35,267 bases of DNA from Candidatus Azambacteria bacterium RIFCSPLOWO2_01_FULL_44_84 (GCA_001774075.1 MEYR01000030.1:1-35267), one strand, 5' to 3'. Counted from the stretch's first letter, positions 8,548 to 16,535 are shown. The notes: generated by a model not told the origin, from the letters alone. Program-made: numbers and translations.

Positions 8548-8997
8548 TTATACTCGTCTTACCTTTCTTGGTCTTGGACCATTGTGCGGAATCGGCGTTA
8601 CATCTTTGATAGACAAAATATTCAGCCCATGAGCCGCAAGCGATCTTACCGCTGATTCGCGACCAGAACCAATTCCTTTTACAAAAACCTCAACATTAGC
8701 AATACCGGTTTTTTTGACTTTTTCCACGACCGTTTCCGAAACCCTAGAAGCCGCGTAGGGTGTGGCCTTCTTGGGGCCCTTAAAACCGAGATTTCCGGAA
8801 GAAGCCCACGCGACTACGTTACCACTTTCATCCGTGACGCTGACGATAGTGTTATTATAGGTAGCCTGAATATAAACCCTTCCATGAGCCATCTGTTTTG
8901 ACGTTTTCGGAAGTATACTAACCTGAGGCACCTTATGCGTGTCGGTTTCCTTTAAAAGCTCTTCTTCGGTTTGTTTGATTACTTTTTTCTTTCCCAT
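8548..8997 (-). CDS. rpsK: 30S ribosomal protein S11
   Basis: GRVYIQATYNNTIVSVTDESGNVVAWASSGNLGFKGPKKATPYAA..., NGPRPRKVRRV. Confidence 0.97.
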   Translation of the reverse strand: MGKKKVIKQTEEELLKETDTHKVPQVSILPKTSKQMAHGRVYIQATYNNTIVSVTDESGNVVAWASSGNLGFKGPKKATPYAASRVSETVVEKVKKTGIANVEVFVKGIGSGRESAVRSLAAHGLNILSIKDVTPIPHNGPRPRKVRRV

Positions 8998-9098
8998 ACG
9001 CTTACGCTAGTACGATACTAATATACTAATTGTACTAACGATACTAATTTATACGAATTTTATTAGTATCTCATTTGTATCATTCGTATATTGGTATC
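8995..9098. repeat. 104-bp palindromic direct repeat, copy A (abuts rpsK start codon)
   Basis: catacgcttacgctagtacgatactaatatac...gtatattggtatc; 103/104 identical to 9760-9863. Confidence 0.95.
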
Positions 9099-9101
9099 GC
9101 T

Positions 9102-9491
9102 TTAGGTTTTTTCGGATGATTTTTTCCGGCCCGAACCGACAGTCTTTCTGACGTTACCCCTCCTGGTTCTTGAATTAGTTTTGGTGCGCTGACCGCGGAC
9201 AGGTAAGCCCTTCGCGTGACGCATGCCGCGGTAAGCGCCGATTTCTCTCATGCGCTTGACGTTCATCTGGATTGTCCGGCGGAGATCGCCTTCAATTTTA
9301 TAATTTTTTTCAACAATATCTCTTAGGCGATTCAGTTCTTCCGGAATCAAAGTATTGGCCCGTTTGTCAGGGTCTATCTTTGCCTGTTTGACTATTTTTT
9401 CAGCCAACGGCCTGCCGATGCCGTATATATATGGCAGTGAGAAAACTATTTTTTTATTGTCCGGAATGTTTATCCCAGCGATTCTTGGCAT
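9102..9491 (-). CDS. rpsM: 30S ribosomal protein S13
   Basis: MPRIAGINIPDNKKIVFSLPYIYGIGRPLAEKIVKQAKIDPDKR...YRGMRHAKGLPVRGQRTKTNSRTRRG. Confidence 0.97.
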   Translation of the reverse strand: MPRIAGINIPDNKKIVFSLPYIYGIGRPLAEKIVKQAKIDPDKRANTLIPEELNRLRDIVEKNYKIEGDLRRTIQMNVKRMREIGAYRGMRHAKGLPVRGQRTKTNSRTRRGNVRKTVGSGRKKSSEKT

Positions 9492-9493
9492 AT

Positions 9494-9637
9494 GTTTTAT
9501 AAATTCGAAATTAGAATATCGAAATTCGAAACAAATTCAAAATTATAATTCCTAATATTTAAAACGGTTTTGAAAATTTGAATTTTAGTCATTGGAATTT
9601 GTTTGGGATTTCGGATTTCGTGCTTCGGATTTCCTTG
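9494..9637. repeat. AT-rich palindromic intergenic element of the GAAATCCGAAGCACGAAATCCGAAA family
   Basis: Words aaattcgaaattagaatatcgaaattcgaaacaaattc ... ggatttcggatttcgtgcttcggatttcc; the ggatttcgtgcttcg core recurs inside alaS (12724-12760) and mnmA (14600-14670). Confidence 0.8.
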
Positions 9638-9648
9638 CCTTGCAAGGA

Positions 9649-9762
9649 TTATCCTTGTCTTTGCTTATGTTTAGGATTAGTACAGATGACAAAAAGCCGA
9701 CCACTTCTGCGGATTATTTTGCATTTTGCGCAGATTTTTTTTACCGATGCTCTAACTTTCAT
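9649..9762 (-). CDS. rpmJ: 50S ribosomal protein L36 (missing from ORF track)
   Basis: Manual translation [37 protein letters not shown] (37 aa) with the L36 CxxC...C...H pattern; conserved infA-rpmJ-rpsM order. Confidence 0.96.
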   Translation of the reverse strand: MKVRASVKKICAKCKIIRRSGRLFVICTNPKHKQRQG

Positions 9763-9863
9763 ACGCTTACGCTAGTACGATACTAATATACTAATTGTAC
9801 TAATGATACTAATTTATACGAATTTTATTAGTATCTCATTTGTATCATTCGTATATTGGTATC
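9760..9863. repeat. 104-bp palindromic direct repeat, copy B (abuts rpmJ start codon)
   Basis: Same as 8995-9098 with a single c/t difference. Confidence 0.95.
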
Positions 9864-9877
9864 ACACTATCTTAATC

Positions 9878-10111
9878 TTAGTGCCGCCTGACTATTCTTC
9901 CCCGTTTTTCATCATATGGAGACAACTCAACTTCAATTCTGTCGCCTACTAAAACGCGGATGTAATGCAGTCTCATCTTGCCTGACAAATGGGCCAAAAT
10001 TGCCCGCCCATCGTTTAATTGGACTTTAAAGGTCGTGTTTGGCAAGGCCTCAATTACAGTACCCTCAAAAACGAGGTTTTTAGAACCCTTTTCAGTTGGC
10101 ATAAAATACAA
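9878..10111 (-). CDS. infA: Translation initiation factor IF-1
   Basis: [63 protein letters not shown]. Internal ATG at 10102 may be the real start. Confidence 0.96.
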   Translation of the reverse strand: MYFMPTEKGSKNLVFEGTVIEALPNTTFKVQLNDGRAILAHLSGKMRLHYIRVLVGDRIEVELSPYDEKRGRIVRRH

Positions 10112-10146
10112 ACATGATTATATGTAATTTATCACTTTTAGTCAAC

Positions 10147-10288
10147 CCCGCACCTTTTCTGAATAGATCTCAAAAAATTGGCGACCTTTTTTATTATATT
10201 GTCGTCTTGATCAGTTTTATTTTGTTTAATAGTTTTTATTTTAGTTATAAATTTGAATTTAGAAAGCCAAATTCAGAAAAGGTGCGGG
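10147..10288. repeat. 142-bp element bounded by a perfect 18-bp inverted repeat
   Basis: cccgcaccttttctgaat (10147-10164) and attcagaaaaggtgcggg (10271-10288) are exact reverse complements. Confidence 0.88.
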
Positions 10289-10304
10289 ATCAATGCTGCG
10301 GTTG

Positions 10305-12206
10305 CTATTTTTCGTTTATGACCGTTATCTCAATTTTAGCTGTATTTTGGGGCGCTCGCGTAACCCAAAACGGAGAAAATGTTATGGTAGCGCTTTGAAT
10401 TTGCAACCGCTCAGCGGTAATAATCCTGCGGATGTCTTCGGTATTTTTACCAGCGACAGAATTCTTCAAACTTTCTATGTTAACACGTGAGGCCAGATTA
10501 TTATTTATACTTACCAAAAGCGTCATTTCGCCTCTTGGCCAATCAATTTGCGGTTTTGATAAAGACATACTATCTTTGATTTGTCCGGTGTCAACGGTCG
10601 GAAATTTGCCGCCCAAAAACTTTGCCGTCACGTTAACAATGTCCTGTTCACGGAAAGCTATTGCCTGCCAATCTATTTTACCCTCAATAGTATAAGAGTC
10701 TATCGCATCGCCAACTTTGGCAGAAGATTTTAAATTTACCATCTTTACGACTGAAGCTCCATCTATGATTTTCAAATTGGCCTGATTGGCACCCATCATT
10801 TCTTGCTTGAGAGCGCCAATCAGTTCATTTTGAAATGCACTTTTTGCCGCATCAAAATCAACGGCCGAAAGCACTTTGGCCGTGCCGACTTTTCCGCTTG
10901 ACATATTTTTAGTGCTCTTAGCGTAAAAGCCCGCGTATTTTGGCGAACCTTGGAAACCGGGGATGGTAAAGTATTCCGGACCGACATTGTGTTCATCTCC
11001 CGGCTGGGCAGCGGTTACTTCGGCATCAATAACACTCGGTGTTAAATTTCCTCCCGATACCTTGGCGCCGGGAACAATGACCGCTTTTTGGATCTTGAAA
11101 ATTTTTCCATCTTTAGTTTCAAACCGAGTGCCGGCAACCAGTTTTTGAGGAGAAGAACTGTAGGCATTATAAATATGAATAATGCCATGGGCATATGTGG
11201 AAACCGTTTTTTCCGAATCGCCGTTTACCGTAAAAGTTTTTGAACCGGATTTTGAAGCCGAGAAAAATTGTCCTGGAATAATACCCGCGGTTTCATCAAC
11301 CGACGAGGCGTTTTTGGAAATCGTAACCGGCACGGTGGCGTTGATCGGGTTGGCTTTTGTCGTCAAAACAATGGCTGCTTTGGGCAAGACCAAATAAAAA
11401 CTGCCGCCTGCCGCAGTAATACTCAACAAAACCAAAAAAACTATAAGGCGCGATGGCGCGAAAATCCGCCCAAAAAAACCTGTGGATTTAAATCCGATCT
11501 TTGTTGTTTGAACATGGGGCAGTTTAGTGCCATAGAATTCTTCAATGCCTTTTTCCAGGTCATTCTTTTCAGGAAGGTCGTTCAGACCCGATGGGCGGAC
11601 TTCGTCCTGCCGAAGGCGGAAGTTAAGCCCCATGTTTTGATTGTCAATCTCTTCATCTTGAGTTTCTGGTTTATCTATAACGGGCGGGATAATTGCGTCC
11701 ATTTCGATATCCTTCCCATCTTTAATATCTTCCCCGTTTTGATCTTCGGTAACTTCGGGGATATCATCATTCGGTTGATTCCCAAAGTTAGGAGCAACAA
11801 TATCAACCATTCTGGTGACTGATTTAAGCGGGGTCGAGTGGACAGTCTTTGGTTTTGAATGAGAAATTTCAAAGGCTTCGGGATTGTCCGTCGCCGCGCG
11901 GACTTCGTCTCGCCGAAGGCTTGCTTCGTCCAGCCAAAGGCGGATTTCTTCAATCGTGTCGCCGGCCGCCGCGCCCAATTCCGCGGCTTTGGATTTTATC
12001 TTTTCATTAGTAGTAACAAAAAACAACTTTTTGTTTATGCTTTCAGCTTCTTCCTTCAAATTTTTAACAGATGAAAGATTCGCGGCAATAATAGAATTTT
12101 TCGGCAAAACAATTACAATATTGTCGAGGCTGGCGCGCATGATCCTGTCAATTAAAACAACCGCATCGTCTTTAATTTTAGCGCGGATAATTTCTAGATT
12201 TTCCAT
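10305..12206 (-). CDS. Large single-pass membrane protein, resembles CPR proteins annotated as baseplate J/gp47-like
   Basis: 633 aa; cytoplasmic N-domain, acidic linker, TM (LIVFLVLLSITAAGGSFYLVLP), long extracellular region. Specific family is a recollection, not tested. Confidence 0.5.
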   Translation of the reverse strand: MENLEIIRAKIKDDAVVLIDRIMRASLDNIVIVLPKNSIIAANLSSVKNLKEEAESINKKLFFVTTNEKIKSKAAELGAAAGDTIEEIRLWLDEASLRRDEVRAATDNPEAFEISHSKPKTVHSTPLKSVTRMVDIVAPNFGNQPNDDIPEVTEDQNGEDIKDGKDIEMDAIIPPVIDKPETQDEEIDNQNMGLNFRLRQDEVRPSGLNDLPEKNDLEKGIEEFYGTKLPHVQTTKIGFKSTGFFGRIFAPSRLIVFLVLLSITAAGGSFYLVLPKAAIVLTTKANPINATVPVTISKNASSVDETAGIIPGQFFSASKSGSKTFTVNGDSEKTVSTYAHGIIHIYNAYSSSPQKLVAGTRFETKDGKIFKIQKAVIVPGAKVSGGNLTPSVIDAEVTAAQPGDEHNVGPEYFTIPGFQGSPKYAGFYAKSTKNMSSGKVGTAKVLSAVDFDAAKSAFQNELIGALKQEMMGANQANLKIIDGASVVKMVNLKSSAKVGDAIDSYTIEGKIDWQAIAFREQDIVNVTAKFLGGKFPTVDTGQIKDSMSLSKPQIDWPRGEMTLLVSINNNLASRVNIESLKNSVAGKNTEDIRRIITAERLQIQSATITFSPFWVTRAPQNTAKIEITVINEK

Positions 12207-12277
12207 ACGCTTACACTAATTAGTATTATTGGCATCATTTTTTATAGTTTCTACTACTAATTATATAGTCTTGCGCC

Positions 12278-14029
12278 CTATTCCACAACCGCGCGGATTC
12301 TACGCACCCCGGCTGAAGAGCTTTCTTCTTTTATAATTTTGAAGTGGCCGATCTCGCCTGTTTTTTTAATATGCGGTCCGCCGCAGATTTCTCGCGAGTA
12401 ATCCCCTACGGAGTAGACAGTGACTTCGTCCGGATATTTTTCTTTGAAAAACGCGCGGGCGCCCGACACCAAAGCTTCTTTCAGGGAAAGCTTAGCAACC
12501 GTTATGGGCAGATTCTCATCAATTTTTTGATTTACCGTCTCTTCAACTTTTTTAAGCTCTTCCGTCGTCAGCTTTCTCGGAAAAGTGAAATCGAAGCGGG
12601 CGCGTTCGACATTTATATCAGACCCCATCTGCTTAACGTCAGCCTCTTTATCAAGTACGTCGTGAAGCGCCTGATGCAGTAAATGCGTCGCCGTATGGAG
12701 CCGGGTAATTTTTTCTATGTCTTCAATTTCGGATTTCGTGCTTCGAATTTCGGATTTTTCGGTGAGTCCATGTCCTCCGAATTTTTTTCCGGCGCCGACG
12801 CGCGAAATTTCCTGATGCGCCTTAAATGCCGTCTTCCAGCCTGATTCGTCAATGGCGAATCCTTTCTCTAGGGCAAGCTCCCTTGTTAACTCCATCGGAA
12901 AGCCGTAACTCTCATAAAGATAAAAGGCGTCGTTCCCCGAAACAATTTTATCGCTTTTCTGCAAAATAAGTTTTTCAAATTCTTTAAGACCTTTCCCAAG
13001 AGTATTGGAAAATTTTTCTTCCTCTTTTTGAATTACCGTCAGAATGTCTTCTCTTTTAGCAGAAAGTTCCGGATAAGATTTCTTATATAATTCAATCACC
13101 TTTTGGGACAATAGTATTAAAAAGTTAGATTCTAGCTCTAAAAGCCTGCCGTGTCTGATAGCCCTGCGAATTATCCGGCGCAAAACATATCCTGTCCCAA
13201 TATTGGAAGGCATGACACCATCGGCAATTAAAAAAGCGGCAGCTCGGGCATGGTCGGCGATTATTCTTACCGAACGGGCTTCGTCCGGAACGTCGCGGTG
13301 CGAAATCAACTCAATTAAAGGCCGGAATAAATCGGTCTCAAAAATGGTCGGCGCGCCCTGGACTATCATTGCCAATCGTTCAAACCCCATGCCTGTATCG
13401 ACACCGTTTTGTTTAAGCGGCTTCAGAGTTTTGTCGGGCTGGCAGTAATATTGGTTAAAAACGATATTCCAAACCTCCAGGCCATCCACGTAAATTTCGG
13501 ATGTCGGGCCGCAAGGGCCTTCGTTCCCGGTCGGGCCCCAGAAGTTATCGCTCCTTCCGGCTTTTTTTATTCTGTTGACGCTTACGCCGAGTGATTTCCA
13601 GACGGCGATTGATTCCTCGTCTGCCGGCACCTCCGAATCGCCTTCAAAAACAGAAACGTAGATACGCTCCGGCGTAATCTTTAGCTCTTTCGTTATAAAT
13701 TCCCAGCCAAACTTTATAGCTTCTTCTTTGAAATAGCCGCCAAAACTGAAATTTCCGAGCATTTCAAAAAACGTAAGATGAGATTCGTCTCCCACCTCGT
13801 CTATATCAGAAGTCCTGAATGATTTTTGAACGGAAACAGTGTTTTGTGAGCCAAAGTCTTCAATTGGATCTTTCTTCCCAACATAATAAGGCTTAAATTG
13901 CTGCATTCCGGCCGAAGTTAAAAGCACCGACGGATCGTCTTTCGGCAAAAGAGAAGAGGATGGCACAATCTTATGCCCGTTCTTTTCAAAAAAGTTTAAA
14001 AATTTTTCTCTTATTTCCCGCGATGTCAT
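12278..14029 (-). CDS. alaS: Alanine--tRNA ligase, short form lacking the C-terminal domain
   Basis: MTSREIREKFLNFFEKNGHKIVPSSSLLPKDDPSVLLTSAGMQQFKPYYVG..., HTATHLLHQAL, CGGPHIKKTGEIGHFKIIKEESSSAGVRRIRAV; ends after the editing domain (583 aa). Confidence 0.96.
   Translation of the reverse strand: MTSREIREKFLNFFEKNGHKIVPSSSLLPKDDPSVLLTSAGMQQFKPYYVGKKDPIEDFGSQNTVSVQKSFRTSDIDEVGDESHLTFFEMLGNFSFGGYFKEEAIKFGWEFITKELKITPERIYVSVFEGDSEVPADEESIAVWKSLGVSVNRIKKAGRSDNFWGPTGNEGPCGPTSEIYVDGLEVWNIVFNQYYCQPDKTLKPLKQNGVDTGMGFERLAMIVQGAPTIFETDLFRPLIELISHRDVPDEARSVRIIADHARAAAFLIADGVMPSNIGTGYVLRRIIRRAIRHGRLLELESNFLILLSQKVIELYKKSYPELSAKREDILTVIQKEEEKFSNTLGKGLKEFEKLILQKSDKIVSGNDAFYLYESYGFPMELTRELALEKGFAIDESGWKTAFKAHQEISRVGAGKKFGGHGLTEKSEIRSTKSEIEDIEKITRLHTATHLLHQALHDVLDKEADVKQMGSDINVERARFDFTFPRKLTTEELKKVEETVNQKIDENLPITVAKLSLKEALVSGARAFFKEKYPDEVTVYSVGDYSREICGGPHIKKTGEIGHFKIIKEESSSAGVRRIRAVVE
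12724..12760. repeat. In-frame repeat fragment inside alaS (EKSEIRSTKSEIE)
   Basis: caatttcggatttcgtgcttcgaatttcggattttt, same core as 9611-9632 and 14640-14670. Confidence 0.75.
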
Positions 14030-14082
14030 AAAGCAATAGTAATAAAAAACGGCTTAATTATCAACCAGGAAGTAAAAAAAAT

Positions 14083-14102
14083 CCTCCTACGATGGCAGGA
14101 GG
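14083..14102 (-). terminator. Hairpin terminator containing the stop codon of 14087-14434
   Basis: cctcct-acgatggc-aggagg, followed on the minus strand by gattttttttac. Confidence 0.75.
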
Positions 14103-14434
14103 TCTTTTGAACCCATGATTCCCATTTCATAGAGTTCCATCCTTGCGAACAGAAGGGCTTCTGTTTCAAGCAGGGTCATATAACGAACATTTTTGGACTC
14201 CTCAAGTCCTAACTGAGTCCAAAACCTGATACCGATTTCCTCCAGAGAAAATCCCTCGAAATACCTTAGCTTGAGCAATTCCCGATACACCATCGGCAAC
14301 CGGCTCAGAACTTTCGCGATGATGTCTTTCGTCAGCGTTGCTTCAAGAACCGCATCCGGTTCCGGCTCGTACTCAAGTCCGAATGCATAACAATAAGTAG
14401 GTCGTTTGTTCGGATCATCCGCGTAGATCGGCAC
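14087..14434 (-). CDS. Stand-alone sigma-70 region-4-like HTH protein
   Basis: 115 aa, LSRLPMVYRELLKLRYFEGFSLEEIGIRFWTQLG...; GTG start at 14434 with upstream gagg. Confidence 0.5.
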   Translation of the reverse strand: MPIYADDPNKRPTYCYAFGLEYEPEPDAVLEATLTKDIIAKVLSRLPMVYRELLKLRYFEGFSLEEIGIRFWTQLGLEESKNVRYMTLLETEALLFARMELYEMGIMGSKDLLPS

Positions 14435-14490
14435 GGCCAGCCTCGTGGTTATTAAAAAGAATAACCTATCAACTCTTTAGTTAACACGGA

Positions 14491-15693
14491 TTATAGTGTT
14501 TTGTCAATTACCGCTCCACCGAGTATTTCTCCTATCTTGGAATAAAAAACAATACTTTGCCCGGGAGTGATGGCTCGCTGGGGCTCATCAAAAACCACTT
14601 TTAATTTTTGGAATTTTGATTTTTTGTTTTTGAACTTGTTTCGGATTTCGTGCTTCGGATTTCGGATTTCAAAAAGCAAGGCTTTTTGCAGTGGTTGTCT
14701 GTAGCGAATTCGCGCCAAACACTTGAGAGGCAACCTGAGCGCTTTTCCGGAAATCCAACTCGCCTCTTTTGCCAAAAGAGCTTTTTCAAAAAGCGCGCCA
14801 TCGGACGTTTCGGCGACAATCAGCGTGTTATTTTTGAAATCTTTTTTGGCGACATAATAAGGAACGCCGCCTCCGGTCGTGCCTATTCCCTTTCTTTGGC
14901 CGATTGTGTAAAAACTTAAACCGTCATGAGTTCCGACTCTCTCGCCTTTCAAAGTCAAAATCGGCCCGGGATTTTTACCTAATTGCGATTTCAAAAATTC
15001 CGCGACGTCGATTTCGCCAATGAAACACACTCCTTGCGAATCGGGCTTCTCAGCCGTGGGCAGCTTCCATTTTTTTGCCATCGCTCTGACTTGCGGTTTT
15101 TTATACTCGCCTATCGGAAAAAGGCAATATTTTAACTGCTTTTGTGTCAAAGTCCACAAAAAATATGATTGATCTTTGTTTAAATCTTTAGCAATTTTCA
15201 ATTTACAATTTTCAATTTTCAATGAATTTCCAATGTTTAAATTTTCAATTTTTTTTGAATTTTGAATTTGAGATTTGTTTGGAAATTGGGATTTAGAAAT
15301 TGGAAATTCCCGCTGTAAGCGGGTATAGTGTCCGGTCGCAATATAGTCGGCGCCCAAAGCAAGAGCTTTTTTCAAAAATAATCCGAATTTGATTTCGCGG
15401 TTGCACATTATGTCCGGATTGGGCGTGCGGCCGGCGGCGTATTCGGCAACCATATAATCAACAACGGATTTTTTATAATCCTGTTCAAAATCAAAAACGT
15501 AAAAAGGGATTCCCATTTGACCGGCGACCCGGCGCGCGTCGGCCGCATCTTCAGCGGCGCAACCGGTCAAAGACCAGCCCTTCATATAAACTCCTACAAC
15601 GTCATAACCCTTACGTTTCAATAAAAAAGCGGCGACGCTTGAATCTACGCCACCCGACATTGCTACAAAAACTTTTATTTTTTTCTTAGCCAT
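14491..15693 (-). CDS. mnmA: tRNA-specific 2-thiouridylase MnmA
   Basis: VFVAMSGGVDSSVAAFLLKRKGYDVVGVYMKGW, CNREIKFGLFL, ATGHYTRL, NKDQSYFLWTL, VCFIGE, FYTIGQRKG. ORF track starts at 15732, but that extension reads into a terminator; MAKKKIKV at 15693 is preferred. Confidence 0.96.
   Translation of the reverse strand: MAKKKIKVFVAMSGGVDSSVAAFLLKRKGYDVVGVYMKGWSLTGCAAEDAADARRVAGQMGIPFYVFDFEQDYKKSVVDYMVAEYAAGRTPNPDIMCNREIKFGLFLKKALALGADYIATGHYTRLQREFPISKSQFPNKSQIQNSKKIENLNIGNSLKIENCKLKIAKDLNKDQSYFLWTLTQKQLKYCLFPIGEYKKPQVRAMAKKWKLPTAEKPDSQGVCFIGEIDVAEFLKSQLGKNPGPILTLKGERVGTHDGLSFYTIGQRKGIGTTGGGVPYYVAKKDFKNNTLIVAETSDGALFEKALLAKEASWISGKALRLPLKCLARIRYRQPLQKALLFEIRNPKHEIRNKFKNKKSKFQKLKVVFDEPQRAITPGQSIVFYSKIGEILGGAVIDKTL
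14600..14670. repeat. In-frame repeat insertion 1 in mnmA (FEIRNPKHEIRNKFKNKKSKFQKL)
   Basis: Same ttcggatttcgtgcttcggatttcgga core as intergenic 9611-9632. Confidence 0.85.
15191..15309. repeat. In-frame repeat insertion 2 in mnmA (EFPISKSQFPNKSQIQNSKKIENLNIGNSLKIENCKLKI)
   Basis: Iterated words caattttcaatttacaattttcaattttcaatgaatttccaatg ... ggaaattgggatttagaaattggaaatt between TGHYTRLQR and NKDQSYFL, which are close together in ordinary MnmA. Confidence 0.88.
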
Positions 15694-15724
15694 AACTAAA
15701 ATAGTTATGCCACAAAAAATAAAA

Positions 15725-15749
15725 AAGCGCAATCAAATAGATTGCGCTT
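15725..15749 (-). terminator. Rho-independent terminator of M50 peptidase gene
   Basis: aagcgcaatc-aaata-gattgcgctt followed on the minus strand by ttttattttttg. Confidence 0.85.
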
Positions 15750-15758
15750 GGCCGCAAC

Positions 15759-16535
15759 TTAATGCGGTCTGAAACCTGAAAAAATGACATGCGATATCAG
15801 ACTGATGATGACGGTGAGAGAGACAAACAGTAGTACGGTCAATGCCACAAGGAATTTCCTTTTTGCGTCGAGGTCTTCCATATCATCATTAGTTGGCCAG
15901 TGATTTATTCCGCCGAAAAAGATGAAAATCAGAACTGTAGCAGGGCCAATAATTTTCTGGGAAACCAGTATAAAAGTCGCCGCCAAAATCATAATCACCC
16001 ATTTAACTCTTTGATAGTGGGCCCCCGTCGCCGCGTACAAGACATGTCCTCCGTCAAGCTGACCGAAGGGCATCAGATTTGCTAAAGTTAGAAGAACGCC
16101 TATGACAATGGCAAAAGAAATCTGGTCTACCGAATGTTGCGTCAGGTAATCCCCCCATCTTGGGAAAAGCAATGCTATTGTGGCGATTGTTCCTGCCCAA
16201 GGACCGGCTACTCCGATATCAAAAAGCGCTTTACGGTTAGGAATCGTTTTGGCGTTCATGGTAATCATCGCTCCAAGCGTCCCGAGTGGGATTATAGGCA
16301 GAGGGATAAACATCGGGCCAGTGGCTTCAACTCCCCACCATTTTGCGGCAAAATAATGACCCAACTCGTGAGACAATAGGATAAACATCAACGCGAATGC
16401 GAATGGTAGGCCATATTTTATTGACAGAGGATTATAAATATCAAACTGGCCAGCATACCAAGTCGCCGCGAAAGCGCAAGAAATGAAAGTTGCGACAAAA
16501 AGCCAAAAACGCAGGTTTCTGAGCCAGTTGCCCAT
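15759..16535 (-). CDS. Site-2 protease family (M50) membrane metallopeptidase
   Basis: LLSHELGHYFAAKWWGVEATGPMFIPLPIIPLGTLGA (HExxH) and NLMPFGQLDGGH. Confidence 0.9.
   Translation of the reverse strand: MGNWLRNLRFWLFVATFISCAFAATWYAGQFDIYNPLSIKYGLPFAFALMFILLSHELGHYFAAKWWGVEATGPMFIPLPIIPLGTLGAMITMNAKTIPNRKALFDIGVAGPWAGTIATIALLFPRWGDYLTQHSVDQISFAIVIGVLLTLANLMPFGQLDGGHVLYAATGAHYQRVKWVIMILAATFILVSQKIIGPATVLIFIFFGGINHWPTNDDMEDLDAKRKFLVALTVLLFVSLTVIISLISHVIFSGFRPH

Noticed and set aside
8995-9863. CRISPR-like array
   Set aside because: The repeats are only two copies 765 bp apart with a gene between, no regular spacers; no cas genes seen. The PD-(D/E)XK protein at the right edge is not evidence for Cas4.
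14447-14466. ggttattaaaaagaataacc hairpin as an mnmA terminator
   Set aside because: Only a 7-bp AT-rich stem with no downstream T-run; also sits in the leader of 14087-14434; too weak to call.
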